Source: Terriglobia bacterium
Lineage (GTDB): Bacteria > Acidobacteriota > Vicinamibacteria > Vicinamibacterales > CAVVIG01
DNA length: 64,000 nt
Direction of reading: 5' to 3'
Assembly (NCBI GenBank): GCA_020073005.1
Contig: JAIQFX010000006.1
Coordinates: forward strand, 33,664 to 97,663
Under the pieces are notes generated by a model. That model did no database searches and was not told the DNA's origin. It saw only the letters and a list, made by a program, of their open reading frames with translations. Positions 24,690 through 33,574 of this stretch are shown here, in pieces. Numbering within the stretch: the first letter of the stretch is position 1; the number at the start of each line of letters is the position of its first letter. The translations under genes were made by a program, and so were the position numbers.

Positions 24690-25697
24690 GTGACCGTCAG
24701 CCTCGAATCGACGGTGGCGTTTCTGCGGCGCGCCGATGCCTATTCAGAGGCGCCGGGCGAGGTCGTCGCCATCCAGACGCACATGTCGTGGGTCTTTCTC
24801 ACCGGCGCGCATGCCTACAAGCTCAAGAAGCCGATTCAATTCAACAGCGTCGATTTCCGCACGGCGGATGCCCGGCGTCGCAACTGCGAGGAAGAAGTCC
24901 GGCTGAACCGCCGGCTGGCGAGCGCTGTCTACCTTGGCGTCGTCGCGCTGACGCTCGATCCCGGCGGACGACTGGCGCTCGACGGGGCGGGCACACCGGT
25001 GGATTGGCTCGTGAAAATGCGCCAGCTGCCCGCCGAACACATGCTGGACGCGGTCATCACCGGCGGGCGCGCTGGAGACGAGGAATCGCCGATCCGCGAG
25101 GCGGCCCACTACCTCGCCAGGTTTTATGCAGCCGCGAAGCCCGAACCCGTCGACGGTCCCGCGCATCGGCGGCGGCTTGCGGACGGGGTCCGATGCGATC
25201 TTCGGGAGCTGTGCAGGACGACGTACGGTCTGCCCGCGCGGACCGTGCACGCGCTTGCCCGAGCCGAGCTCGCCTTCCTCGACGCGAACGCCCCGGTGTT
25301 CGAGCAGCGCCTCCAGCAGGGTCGGTGCGTCGAAGGTCATGGCGACCTCCGCCCCGAACACATCTGCCTGCGCCCCGCGCCGGCGATTATCGACTGCCTC
25401 GAGTTCGCGAGGGATCTTCGTGTGCTCGATCCCGCGGACGAGCTGGCGTTTCTCGCGCTCGAGTGCGAGCGTCTCGGAGACGCGCGAGTGGGAACGTGGT
25501 TCCTGGACGTCTACAGCCAGGTGACCGGCGATCGTCCGCAGGCGTCGCTCGTCCATTTCTATCGCGTGTATCGCGCGCTCAGGCGCGCCAGGATCGCCGC
25601 CGCCCATCTCGACGATCCAAGCGTCGCCCATCCCGAGGTCTTCATCGCGAAGGCGAAGCGCTATCTCGACCTCGTCACCCCTCCAGCAGATCCGTGA
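24690..25697 (+). CDS. COG2187-like aminoglycoside-phosphotransferase-fold protein
   Basis: A 335-residue protein resembling the N-terminal kinase-like half of COG2187 proteins. GTG 24690 follows the CapA stop by 4 bp. THMSWVFLTGAHAYKLKKPI and FNSVDFRTADARRRNCEEEV are characteristic of the family, as is EEVRLNRRLASAVYLGVVAL. The catalytic segment is GHGDLRPEHICLRPAPAIID followed by C-L-E-F, equivalent to the H-G-D-x-x-x-x-N and D-x-E loop of choline/aminoglycoside kinases, with His in place of Asn. Full-length members carry a C-terminal P-loop kinase, which is absent here. The last 23 bp overlap the convergent PRPP-synthetase-like gene. Confidence 0.82.
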   Translation: MTVSLESTVAFLRRADAYSEAPGEVVAIQTHMSWVFLTGAHAYKLKKPIQFNSVDFRTADARRRNCEEEVRLNRRLASAVYLGVVALTLDPGGRLALDGAGTPVDWLVKMRQLPAEHMLDAVITGGRAGDEESPIREAAHYLARFYAAAKPEPVDGPAHRRRLADGVRCDLRELCRTTYGLPARTVHALARAELAFLDANAPVFEQRLQQGRCVEGHGDLRPEHICLRPAPAIIDCLEFARDLRVLDPADELAFLALECERLGDARVGTWFLDVYSQVTGDRPQASLVHFYRVYRALRRARIAAAHLDDPSVAHPEVFIAKAKRYLDLVTPPADP

Positions 25698-26658
25698 GCG
25701 AGCCGCCCTCGTGCAGGCGCCTGATCGCTTCGGCCAGCAGCGCCGCGCTGTCGAGGAGCCACAGTTTTTCCGAGACGAGCGCCGCCGGGAGCGCCGCCGG
25801 CGGAATGTGATCGAGGACGGCAATCCGGTCGATCGGCGCCGCGGCGAGCGTGGACGCTGCCTCGGGAACGAACGCTCCGTGGGCGGCTGCCGCCACGACC
25901 TTCAGCGCACCGGCCCGCCGGCAGGCCGTCGCGGCGCGCGCGATCGTCGTGCCGCCGCTGATCATGTCGTCGATCAGCAGGATCGTCCGGCCCTCGACGT
26001 CGCCGACGACCGCGTCGCCGCTGACGACGCCCTCGCTCCGCCGCTTCTGGATGAAGCCGCCCGGGATCTCCCGTCCCATCCGGCGGCTGAGCACGTCGCG
26101 GAAGCGTTCGGCGCGCTTGATGCCGCCGAAATCCGGCGAGACGACGGCCAGCCGCTGGTCGGCAAGCTGCGTTGCGAAGTACTCCGCGAACACACGGCCC
26201 GCGTCGAGGTGCTCGGTGCGGCAGCGAAAGGCGTTCTGGAAGGCCGCCACGTTGTGCACCTCGACGGTGACGACGCACTCCACGCCCACCGCCTCGAAGA
26301 TCGAGGCCACGTAGCGCGTGATGACGGGGTCCCGCGGTTTGGTCCGCTGCTCCTTGCGCGCGTAGCACAGAAAGGGCACGACCGCGGTCACGCGATCCGC
26401 GCCGGCGTCGCGCAGCGCCCCCAGGAAGAACAGGAGCCGGCAGAGCTTGTCGTTGACGCTGAGCGCCGCCTCGCCGTGCAGCGACTGCACGACGTACACG
26501 TCGCTGCCGCGGACGCTCTCGAGCGGCCGGGTCTTGTGTTGTCCCCATTCGAAATCGCGTTCCTCGTGCGCGCCCGGGCGGATGCCCAGATTGCGTGCGA
26601 CGCGTTCAGCAAGCGCCTCGCCGGAACGAAGCGAGAAGAGCGACAGGCGTGCAGCCAT
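25675..26658 (-). CDS. Ribose-phosphate pyrophosphokinase-like protein
   Basis: A 327-residue PRPP-synthetase homologue (ribose 5-phosphate + ATP to PRPP). The N-terminal half shows the ATP/ribose site (VPFLCYARKEQRTKPRDPVI, residues 95-113), HNVAAFQNAF replaces the usual metal-binding H-x-x-x-x-Q segment, SPDFGGIKRAERFRDVLSR is the flexible-loop region, and ILLIDDMISGGTTIARAA (226-243) is the PRPP-binding loop. Differences from housekeeping Prs (KEQRTKPRD instead of R-Q-D-R-K) place it in a divergent subfamily often found beside phosphoribosyltransferase and stress genes. It is divergent from the universal stress gene and converges with the COG2187-like gene. Confidence 0.85.
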   Translation of the reverse strand: MAARLSLFSLRSGEALAERVARNLGIRPGAHEERDFEWGQHKTRPLESVRGSDVYVVQSLHGEAALSVNDKLCRLLFFLGALRDAGADRVTAVVPFLCYARKEQRTKPRDPVITRYVASIFEAVGVECVVTVEVHNVAAFQNAFRCRTEHLDAGRVFAEYFATQLADQRLAVVSPDFGGIKRAERFRDVLSRRMGREIPGGFIQKRRSEGVVSGDAVVGDVEGRTILLIDDMISGGTTIARAATACRRAGALKVVAAAAHGAFVPEAASTLAAAPIDRIAVLDHIPPAALPAALVSEKLWLLDSAALLAEAIRRLHEGGSLTDLLEG

Positions 26659-26814
26659 AGCGGGATGGATTATCGCCGAAGGCGGGCATCACCGCATATG
26701 CCGGGGATCCACGGCCGACGATCCGCACCACCGTCGCGCCGTCTCACGCAGGCCAGGCTGCTATCATGGCCGCGCGCGATCGCGAGCTTCCCGCGCGGAA
26801 GGACCAAGGAAGAC

Positions 26815-27252
26815 GTGGCGACGATCACACGCGTGCTGGTGCCGTCAGATTTCAGCGAATGCTCGGGCCGCGCGCTGGACTACGCGAAGACCGTGGCGGA
26901 CCGCTTCGGTGCGTCCCTCGACCTGCTAAACGTCGTGCCGAACCCGTACGTCGCCGCCGCCAGCGAGGTGAACGTGCCGCTGCCGCAGGAGTTCCTCGAC
27001 GAACTCGAGGGGGAGGCGCGGCAGCAACTCGAAGCGGCCCTCAGCCCGGCGGAGCGCAGCCGCTTTCACGCGCAGGTCTCCGTCCAGATCGGCGACCCGT
27101 TGCTCGCCATCGTCGAGTACGCCAAGGCGAACGCCATCGATCTCATCGTCATGGGCACGCACGGCCGGACCGGACTCGCCCATGTCGTCCTGGGCAGCGT
27201 CGCCGAGCGCGTCGTCCGCACGGCGCCGTGCCCGGTGCTCACCGTCCGGTAG
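26815..27252 (+). CDS. Universal stress protein (UspA family)
   Basis: A 145-residue single-domain Usp. GTG 26815 is preceded by AAGGA at 5 bases; the longer open frame upstream is antisense to the PRPP gene. Family signs are VLVPSDFSECSGRALDYAKT at the N-terminus, IDLIVMGTHGRTGLAHVVLG (ATP-binding G-2x-G-9x-G-S) and VVRTAPCPVLTV at the C-terminus, so it should bind ATP. Divergent from the PRPP-synthetase-like gene with a 156-bp intergenic region, and convergent with DoxX. Confidence 0.92.
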   Translation: MATITRVLVPSDFSECSGRALDYAKTVADRFGASLDLLNVVPNPYVAAASEVNVPLPQEFLDELEGEARQQLEAALSPAERSRFHAQVSVQIGDPLLAIVEYAKANAIDLIVMGTHGRTGLAHVVLGSVAERVVRTAPCPVLTVR

Positions 27253-27275
27253 CGCTCGCGGCGATCTTCGGCGGC

Positions 27276-27662
27276 TCAGCGGCGCTTCCGGACGATCGCG
27301 TCCACGCTCAGCGCGCCGCCGCCGCGGACGGCGATGTAGAGAAACGCGAAGCAGAGCGCGACCGCGATGTCGCCGCCGTTGTTCGCCGGCAGCGGACCGC
27401 GCGGGTAGTGGCCGATGAAGTACCCGAACGCCATCTCGCCGCTCGCGACGAACGCGGCCCACGACGTGAACCAGCCGACGCCGATCAGCGGTCCGAGAAT
27501 CGTCTCGAGCCAGCCGGCGACGCCGAGCTGCGTCGTGATCGGATACATGTGGCCGCCGAAGATGCCGAACGCCTTCTGCCATCCGTGCATCATGTAGAGA
27601 AACGCGAGCACGACGCGCATCGCCGCGAAGATCGGCTCGTCGAACGGCTTCAGGAATTTCAT
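27276..27662 (-). CDS. DoxX-family membrane protein
   Basis: A 128-residue integral membrane protein with four predicted helices: FAAMRVVLAFLYMMHGWQKA, LETILGPLIGVGWFTSWAAF, a third around ASGEMAFGYFIGHYPRGPLP and IAVALCFAFLYIAVRGGGAL. The M-H-G-W-Q-K motif in helix one and G-E-M-A-x-A/G-Y-F in helix three are typical DoxX. Members are membrane partners in thiosulfate or detoxification redox reactions; no specific role can be read here. Its ATG overlaps the stop of the RluA-like gene by 4 bp (ATGA). Confidence 0.9.
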   Translation of the reverse strand: MKFLKPFDEPIFAAMRVVLAFLYMMHGWQKAFGIFGGHMYPITTQLGVAGWLETILGPLIGVGWFTSWAAFVASGEMAFGYFIGHYPRGPLPANNGGDIAVALCFAFLYIAVRGGGALSVDAIVRKRR

Positions 27663-28384
27663 TCAGAACATTTTAACCCGCACTGCGTGAGCAGGTCGTC
27701 GAAGTCCGGCGGGACCGGCGCCTCGATCTCCAGCCGCACGCCCGTGGCGGGATGCGTGAACGCCGCGCGGTGCGCGTGAAGCGCCTGACGCGGAAACGTC
27801 CGCAGCGCCGAGGCGAGCGACGCATCGCCGATCGTCGTCCAGTGCGGCTCGCCGTACGCCGCGTCGCCGACGATCGGCCAGCCGCGCGCGGCGAGGTGCA
27901 CGCGGATCTGATGCCGGCGGCCGGTCATGAGACGGCAGCGGAGCAGTGAGAGACCCGCGTCCCGCGCTTCGACGCACGCGAGCCGCTCGAATCGCGTGAC
28001 GCTGAGCGCGCCCACATCCTTTGACGCGAGGACGCGCCGGCGATCGGTGCCGTCGAAGCTGAGCCGCAGATCGATGTCGCCGCGTTCGACGTCCACGACG
28101 CCGTACACGATCGCCAGGTACGTCTTCTCGCTGCCCTCCGACCGCATCGTGTGCTGCATCGCCGCGTGGACGGGCGCGGTCTTCGCGACGATCAGCAGGC
28201 CAGAGGTGTCCTTGTCGAGACGGCTGACGAGCGACGGCCGCTGCGGCGCCGGCCAGTCGCGCGCGCGCCACTGCAGCGCGTCGAGGATCGTGCCCGACGC
28301 GTTCCTGTAGGTCGGGTGGACGACGACGCCCGCGGGCTTGTTCAGCGCGAGGAGACAGTCGTCTTCGTAGAGAACGTCGATCAC
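27659..28384 (-). CDS. RluA-family pseudouridine synthase
   Basis: A 241-residue rRNA/tRNA uridine isomerase. VIDVLYEDDCLLALNKPAGV is the family's N-terminal strand pair, SLVSRLDKDTSGLLIVAKT contains the catalytic Asp (D57 in R-L-D), EKTYLAIVYGVVD and LMTGRRHQIRVHLAARGWPI (H-Q-I-R-V-H) are the remaining core motifs. It lacks the N-terminal S4 RNA-binding domain of RluC/RluD, so it is a short RluA-type enzyme. The GTG start at 28384 overlaps the amidohydrolase stop (GTGA), and its stop overlaps the DoxX start, giving a coupled three-gene unit. Confidence 0.92.
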   Translation of the reverse strand: MIDVLYEDDCLLALNKPAGVVVHPTYRNASGTILDALQWRARDWPAPQRPSLVSRLDKDTSGLLIVAKTAPVHAAMQHTMRSEGSEKTYLAIVYGVVDVERGDIDLRLSFDGTDRRRVLASKDVGALSVTRFERLACVEARDAGLSLLRCRLMTGRRHQIRVHLAARGWPIVGDAAYGEPHWTTIGDASLASALRTFPRQALHAHRAAFTHPATGVRLEIEAPVPPDFDDLLTQCGLKCSE

Positions 28385-30150
28385 TGCGGGGCCGTGTACT
28401 GCACCTTGCCGCCGACGATCGTGTAGAGCACGCGCGCCGACGGAATCTGATCCTCGGGCACGGTCATCAGGTCCTTCGAGAAGACCGTGATGTCCGCGAG
28501 CTTGCCGGCGACGAGCGATCCCTTGATCCCTTCGTCGAAGCCGGCGAACGCGGCGTTGATCGTGTACGACTTCAGCGCTTCCATCCGGCTCATCCGCTGA
28601 TCGGGATAGAAGACGGTTCCGTCTTTCAGTGTGCGCGAGACCGACGCGTAGAACGACGGAATCGGATCGATGTCCTCGACGGGCGCGTCGGTGCCGTTGG
28701 CGATCACGGCGCCGGACTTCATCAGCTTCTGCCAGACGTACGCGCCTTCCTCGGCGCGCTTCGGGCCGAGCCGCGCGAGGACGTACGGCGCGTCCGAAGT
28801 GCAGTGGATCCCTTCCATCGACGCGATCACGCCGAGCCGGCCGAAGCGCGGGATGTCGGCGGCGCTCAGGTGCTGCGAGTGCTCGATCCGCCAGCGAAGA
28901 TCCTTGCTGTTCTTCTCTGGGTGCTTCTTGAACGTGTCCTCGTAGATGTTCAGCGTCTCGCGGTTGCCGCGATCGCCGATCGCGTGCACGGCGACCTGGT
29001 AGTCGTACGTGATCGACAGCTCGGCGGTCTGACGGATGTCGTCGAGCGTGTCGGTGTTCATGCCGCTCGTGGACGGCAGGTCGGCGTACGGCTCGAGCAT
29101 CCACGCGCCGCGCGAGCCGAGCGCGCCGTCGATCGCGCGCTTGACGGCGCGGACGCTGAAGCGCTTGTCGCCGTAGTTGACGGTCCGGTACTTCGGCATG
29201 TCGGCCGCGAGCTTGTCGGGCGTCTCGCGCAGCATCATCCAGACGCGCAGCGGCAGCTTGCCCTCGTCTATGACTTTCTTCATCACGTCGATCGTGAGCG
29301 GCGGCGAGCCCGCGTCGTTGACGGTCGTGATGCCTTTCGACAGGCTCTCGCGCGCGGCGAGCTCGATGACGGTCCGCAGATCCGCGTCCACCTGCGCGGC
29401 CGTGCGCGTCGCGCGATCGTGCGCGAGCGCGTCGCCGACGATCCCCTGCGCGCGCTCGTTGAAGAGTCCCGTCGCGTTGCCGTCCGTGTCGCGCAGGATC
29501 TTGCCGCCCGGCGGATCGGCCGTCGTCTTGGTCACCTCGGCCATCTTCATCGCGTACGCGTTGGCGAATCCCGCGTGGCCGCTCGCGTGCGTCAGCCAGA
29601 CCGGATTGTTCGGCGAGACCTTGCTGAGCGCCTCGTGGAGCGGGAAGCCTTCGACGTTGGGCGACGGCACCTCCGACCATTTCTCCTGATGCCAGCCGCG
29701 GCCGAGAATCCACTCGCCGGGCTTCGCCTTCTGCGCGGCCTCGGCGACCATGCGCACGATGTCGTTCCAGTCTGTCGCGGTGGAGAGCTTGAGATTGCGC
29801 GCGGCCTCGCCGACGCCGGTGAAGTGCGCGTGCGCGTCGATGAAGCCGGGCGTCGCGAGCGCGCCGTTCAGCTCGATCACGCGCGTCGCCGGGCCGACGT
29901 ATCGCTGGATGTCCTGGTTCGATCCGAGCGCCACGATCGTGTCGCCGCCGATCGCGATCGCCTGCGCGTCGGGCCGGCGATCGTCGACGGTGACGATCTT
30001 GCCGCCGCGGAGGACGAGGTCAGCCGGCCTGACAGCAGTCTGCGCCGCGCCGCGGCCCTGCGCTCGAGTGGCCGGCGCCAGCGTTCCCGTCATCCACGCG
30101 GCCGTTCCCAGCAGAGCCGCGATGCCCATCGTTCGAATCGTCAGCGTCAT
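28381..30150 (-). CDS. Exported amidohydrolase (YtcJ-like, Amidohydro_3)
   Basis: A 589-residue protein with a signal peptide (MGIAALLGTAAWMTGTLAP, cleavage near TRAQG). It has the composite-domain opening ADLVLRGGKIVTVDDRRPDA, metal ligands in TPGFIDAHAHFTGVGEAAR, and later ligand histidines in HAIGDRGNRETLNIYEDTFK and RIEHSQHLSAADIPRFGRLG, closing with GSLVAGKLADITVFSKDL. This is the YtcJ/N-substituted formamide deformylase-like group; the substrate is not predictable. GGAGGCAGGTA precedes the ATG. Its placement first in a coupled unit with RluA and DoxX is probably positional, not functional. Confidence 0.9.
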   Translation of the reverse strand: MTLTIRTMGIAALLGTAAWMTGTLAPATRAQGRGAAQTAVRPADLVLRGGKIVTVDDRRPDAQAIAIGGDTIVALGSNQDIQRYVGPATRVIELNGALATPGFIDAHAHFTGVGEAARNLKLSTATDWNDIVRMVAEAAQKAKPGEWILGRGWHQEKWSEVPSPNVEGFPLHEALSKVSPNNPVWLTHASGHAGFANAYAMKMAEVTKTTADPPGGKILRDTDGNATGLFNERAQGIVGDALAHDRATRTAAQVDADLRTVIELAARESLSKGITTVNDAGSPPLTIDVMKKVIDEGKLPLRVWMMLRETPDKLAADMPKYRTVNYGDKRFSVRAVKRAIDGALGSRGAWMLEPYADLPSTSGMNTDTLDDIRQTAELSITYDYQVAVHAIGDRGNRETLNIYEDTFKKHPEKNSKDLRWRIEHSQHLSAADIPRFGRLGVIASMEGIHCTSDAPYVLARLGPKRAEEGAYVWQKLMKSGAVIANGTDAPVEDIDPIPSFYASVSRTLKDGTVFYPDQRMSRMEALKSYTINAAFAGFDEGIKGSLVAGKLADITVFSKDLMTVPEDQIPSARVLYTIVGGKVQYTAPQ

Positions 30151-30285
30151 TACCTGCCTCCGTGTCCCCCGTGTCCTCCGTCGTTCGATCTTTTCTTCGT
30201 TAGTCTAGTGCGATCAGGTGCGGACGCAACCGAATCTGATTCCTCCGGCAGCCCGTTTGCGTACGTCACGCCTGGGAGGACCTCG

Positions 30286-30993
30286 ATGGCGGATACGCGT
30301 CGGACGGACACAGCGCTTCGCCGGCTCGCGGCCGCCGTCGGCGTCGCCGTGGGCAGCTACGCCGCGCTCGTCGCGAACGCGTGGCTTCGCTACGGACACG
30401 CGACGCAGGCGACAGGCGAGGAGAGCGATCCGCTGCTCGACGGCGTCATGCCGGATTACGAGATCGTCGAGCGCCATCACGTGCGGGTCGCGGCGCCCGT
30501 CGGCGTGACGTTCGCGGCCGCGAACGCGATCGACTTCGAGCGCTCGGCGATCGCCCGCGCGATCTTCAAGGCGCGCGAGCTCGTCATGGGCAGTCACGCG
30601 ACGGCGACCACGCCCTCGGGCAGCTTCCTGACGCAGATGCAGGCGATCGGCTGGGGCGAGCTGGCGCGCACTCCCGGACGTGAAGTCGTCATGGGCGCCG
30701 TGACCCAGCCGTGGCTCGCCGACGTCGTCTTTCATCCGCTGCCGCCGGCGGAGTTCACGGCGTTTCGCGAGCCGGGTTACGTGAAGATCGCGTGGACGCT
30801 GCGCGCGGATCCGATCGGCGAGAACGAATCCATCTTCCGCACCGAGACGCGCGCCGTCGCGACCGATTCAATCTCGCGCGCGAAGTTCCGGCGCTACTGG
30901 TCGTTCGTCTCGCCGGGAATCATTCTGATTCGATGGATGATGCTCGGGCCGGTGAAGAAGGACGCGGAGCGACGCGCACCGCCGCTCGCCTGA
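30286..30993 (+). CDS. SRPBCC-like protein with N-terminal hydrophobic segment
   Basis: A 235-residue protein, start at ATG 30286 with GGGAGGA upstream. Residues 12-35 are hydrophobic (LAAAVGVAVGSYAALVANAW) and may anchor it to the membrane. The rest looks like an SRPBCC/START-type ligand-binding fold: MPDYEIVERHHVRVAAPVGV, FTAFREPGYVKIAWTLRADP, ESIFRTETRAVATDSISRAK and FRRYWSFVSPGIILIRWMML. The closing R-R-Y-W-x-x-V-x-P-x-I-x-L-I-R is shared by a family of uncharacterised bacterial proteins. No catalytic residues can be named. Convergent with the FMN oxidase, 10 bp apart. Confidence 0.7.
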   Translation: MADTRRTDTALRRLAAAVGVAVGSYAALVANAWLRYGHATQATGEESDPLLDGVMPDYEIVERHHVRVAAPVGVTFAAANAIDFERSAIARAIFKARELVMGSHATATTPSGSFLTQMQAIGWGELARTPGREVVMGAVTQPWLADVVFHPLPPAEFTAFREPGYVKIAWTLRADPIGENESIFRTETRAVATDSISRAKFRRYWSFVSPGIILIRWMMLGPVKKDAERRAPPLA

Positions 30994-31003
30994 AAGGCTC
31001 GCG

Positions 31004-32245
31004 CTACAACTTCCAGTCAGGCGTCGCGACGTACGCTCGCGTGATGTCGGCGACCGTGCGCGTGCCGCAATTGCCCATCACGAGCTTCAGCTCGCCCTGC
31101 AGGATCTCGAGCACGCGATCGACGCCCGCCTGACCGAACGCGCCGAGGCCCCAGAGAAACGGCCGGCCGATGCCGACGGCCTTCGCGCCGAGCGCGAGCG
31201 CCTTGAAGACGTCGGTCCCGCGCCGCACGCCGCCGTCGACGAAGACCGGAATCCGCCCGCCGGCTTCCGCCACGACTTCCGGCAGCGCCTCGATCGTCGC
31301 GCGGCCGGTTTCCGTCGAGCGCCCGCCGTGGTTCGACACGAGGATCCCGTCGAAACCGTGATCGACGGCGAGCCTCGCGTCCTCGCGCGTGTCGATGCCC
31401 TTGATGATCAGCTGGCCCGTCCACGCCTTGCGCAGGCGATCGACGAACACCCAGTCCATCGCGGGATTCTGCGTCGCGACGCCGGTCATGTTGATCCCGT
31501 CGTACATCTTGCGGTCCTTGATCGTCGGGCCCGGCTGGCCCTCATGACACGCGTTGCACTGACGCAGGTCTTTCGGCCGCGTGCGGAGGTACGTCTCGCT
31601 GTTGCGCCCGGTCGTGTTGTCGACGGTCAGCGCGACGACCGTGCATCCCGCTTTCTCGACGCGCCGCAGCAACTGCTCGCACGCGTCCCACGTGTTCGGC
31701 GCGTAGAGCTGATACCAGACCGGCCGGCCGAGCGCGGCGTTGACGTCCTCGACGCCGGTCGACGTCGCGGTCGAGAGGACCTGCAGCGTCCCGCGCGCCT
31801 TCGCCGCGCGCGCGACCGCGAGCTCGCCGTCCACGAAGAACGATTTCTCGCCGCCGGTGGGGCAGAGGAAGATCGGGCTCGCGTACGTCGTGCCGAACAG
31901 CTCGACGCGCATGTCGACCTTCGTCGCGTCGCGCAGACGGCGAGGACGCAGCTGCACGTGCGTGTAGCCGTCCCGATTCGCGCGCAGCGTGGCGTCATCG
32001 TCGACGCCGCTCGCCATGTACGCCCAGTGGCCCGGCAGGACTGTGCGGTGCGCCGCTTCCTCGAAATCGAGCACGTTCAGCGCGTCGGTGGGACTGGCGA
32101 TGGCATCGCTCGCGGTCTGGCCCTGCGCGTCGAGCGTCCGGCGCTCGAGAAACGCGGCGACGCCGCCGAGCGCCGCGACGTACGGACTGGCGGCGAGAAA
32201 CTTCAGGAACTCGCGTCGCGCCGCCGACGGGGTGTCTGGTTTCAT
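31004..32245 (-). CDS. Tat-exported FMN-dependent alpha-hydroxy-acid oxidase with CxxCH motif
   Basis: A 413-residue flavoprotein. The N-terminus SAARREFLKFLAASPYVAAL is a twin-arginine signal, so it is exported folded with its cofactor. The catalytic body is the lactate/glycolate oxidase TIM barrel: HWAYMASGVDDDATLRANRD, SPIFLCPTGGEKSFFVDGEL, TGQLIIKGIDTREDARLAVD (FMN-contacting Lys), DGILVSNHGGRSTETGRATI (active-site His) and VDGGVRRGTDVFKALALGAK with GIGRPFLWGL. Between strands it carries LRQCNACHEGQPGPTIKDRK, a C-x-x-C-H site as used for covalent haem c. Exported oxidases could pass electrons through such a haem. Whether haem is bound is not shown. Confidence 0.88.
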   Translation of the reverse strand: MKPDTPSAARREFLKFLAASPYVAALGGVAAFLERRTLDAQGQTASDAIASPTDALNVLDFEEAAHRTVLPGHWAYMASGVDDDATLRANRDGYTHVQLRPRRLRDATKVDMRVELFGTTYASPIFLCPTGGEKSFFVDGELAVARAAKARGTLQVLSTATSTGVEDVNAALGRPVWYQLYAPNTWDACEQLLRRVEKAGCTVVALTVDNTTGRNSETYLRTRPKDLRQCNACHEGQPGPTIKDRKMYDGINMTGVATQNPAMDWVFVDRLRKAWTGQLIIKGIDTREDARLAVDHGFDGILVSNHGGRSTETGRATIEALPEVVAEAGGRIPVFVDGGVRRGTDVFKALALGAKAVGIGRPFLWGLGAFGQAGVDRVLEILQGELKLVMGNCGTRTVADITRAYVATPDWKL

Positions 32246-32272
32246 GCCGGCATTCTAACGCCGCGCGTGGCG

Positions 32273-33016
32273 TCAGGAATGCGCGAGGACCAGGTCCACC
32301 ACCAGCGGGAGATGATCCGACGCGACGAGAGAGCGCCGGTTGCGGTGAAACCGCGCCTTCTCGATGTGCAAGTGCGCATCGAGATAGACGTGGTCCAGAT
32401 GCAGCAGGGGCAGCACGGCGGGGTAGGCGCGGACGCGGGGCAGGTGCTCGGCGAGGTCCGTGAGATGAAACTCCCTTGCGAGCGTGCGCGTCACCAGCCC
32501 GTGATTCCAGTCGTTGAAATCGCCCATCACAATCCGCTGGCCGGACACGTCGAACACCTTCAGCAGGCGTTCGTCGATCAGCCGCGCCTGTGCGCGGCGC
32601 TCGCGGACGGCCGTGCCCAGGTGCACGTTGAAGACGTGCAGCAGGTGATCGCCGACGCGGATGTCGGTGCGCAGGGCCCCGCGCGGGAGCCTTCCGGCGA
32701 CGCTCAAATCGATGTGCTGTGATTTTTCGATGGGCCACCGGCTCAGCGTCACGTTGGCGAACGCGATGCGGCGCATGGCGCGCGTGTCGCCGACCGTGTA
32801 GGCGCACCCGAGCTGTTCGGCGAGGTAGCCGGCCTGGTAATCCTGAAGGGAACGGCCCGGACGGTTGACGACTTCCTGCAGCGCGACGATGTCGGCATCG
32901 ATCTCGCGCAGGACGCGCAGAATGCGCTCGATCTTCACGCGGCCATCCAGCCCTCGCCCCTTGTGGATGTTGTAGGTGGCGATCCGCACGCGGCTCGCGT
33001 CAACGGTGGGTGTCAT
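32273..33016 (-). CDS. Endonuclease/exonuclease/phosphatase family protein
   Basis: A 247-residue DNase I-like hydrolase: RIATYNIHKGRGLDGRVKIE (N-x-H), ADIVALQEVVNRPG (metal-binding Glu), VFNVHLGTAVRERRAQARL (catalytic His), QRIVMGDFNDWNHGLVTR (G-D-F-N) and SLVASDHLPLVVDLVLA (S-D-H). All catalytic motifs of the Mg-dependent phosphoesterase superfamily are present. No signal peptide. Substrates in this group include phospholipids, nucleic acids and inositol phosphates; the R-x-x-Y-x-I-H-K-G variant resembles those often linked to cardiolipin synthase genes, but none is here. Confidence 0.9.
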   Translation of the reverse strand: MTPTVDASRVRIATYNIHKGRGLDGRVKIERILRVLREIDADIVALQEVVNRPGRSLQDYQAGYLAEQLGCAYTVGDTRAMRRIAFANVTLSRWPIEKSQHIDLSVAGRLPRGALRTDIRVGDHLLHVFNVHLGTAVRERRAQARLIDERLLKVFDVSGQRIVMGDFNDWNHGLVTRTLAREFHLTDLAEHLPRVRAYPAVLPLLHLDHVYLDAHLHIEKARFHRNRRSLVASDHLPLVVDLVLAHS

Positions 33017-33051
33017 GCGTCACCTCACACGTTACCGCACTCCGGCCGTCT

Positions 33052-33525
33052 TTACCGTGGCACGCGGCCCTGACGCTGCAGCCACCACCGCATGCACTTG
33101 TGCCCGAAGTCGATCGGCTCGCAGAACATGAGCGGGCAGCCGCCGACGATGCCGTCGATGCCTCGCGCCTGGCATTCGCGAACGGCATCGTCGGACACGC
33201 TGCCGTGGCCGAACGATCGATGGAACCAGACGTGGTGCACGCCGCGGTCCGCGCACTGCCGCACAATCTGCACGGACACATCCGGCGACGTGGCAATCAC
33301 GACGCCGTCAAGCTGCCCCGGCACCGTTCCGACATCCGGGTAACATTTCACGCCCTCGAGGTCAGACGCTTTCGGGTTGATGGGGAAGACTTCGTAACCG
33401 GAGTCTTTCAACTTGTGGAACACGGCGTTGGCGGCCTGACCCGCCTGCCGGGAGACGCCGGCGACGGCGATGCGCCGTCCCCGAAGAAACGCTGCGACCG
33501 ATTCGGGTGTCTTGATCGCGGACAT
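33052..33525 (-). CDS. CoA-binding (Rossmann-fold) protein
   Basis: A 157-residue protein of the CoA_binding_2 family: RRIAVAGVSRQAGQAANAVF with the S-R nucleotide-loop, VFPINPKASDLEGVKCYPDV, LDGVVIATSPDVSVQIVRQC, VHHVWFHRSFGHGSVSDDAV (normally W-x-Q-x-G in this position) and a C-terminal GIDGIVGGCPLMFCEP with two cysteines. Such single-domain proteins resemble the N-terminal part of succinyl-CoA ligase alpha and may act as redox-sensitive CoA sensors. Role unknown here. Confidence 0.9.
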   Translation of the reverse strand: MSAIKTPESVAAFLRGRRIAVAGVSRQAGQAANAVFHKLKDSGYEVFPINPKASDLEGVKCYPDVGTVPGQLDGVVIATSPDVSVQIVRQCADRGVHHVWFHRSFGHGSVSDDAVRECQARGIDGIVGGCPLMFCEPIDFGHKCMRWWLQRQGRVPR

Positions 33526-33574
33526 GTATCACCTGCCTTAGTTGCTGACCGCCATTCCCTGCAGCGTCCGGCCG

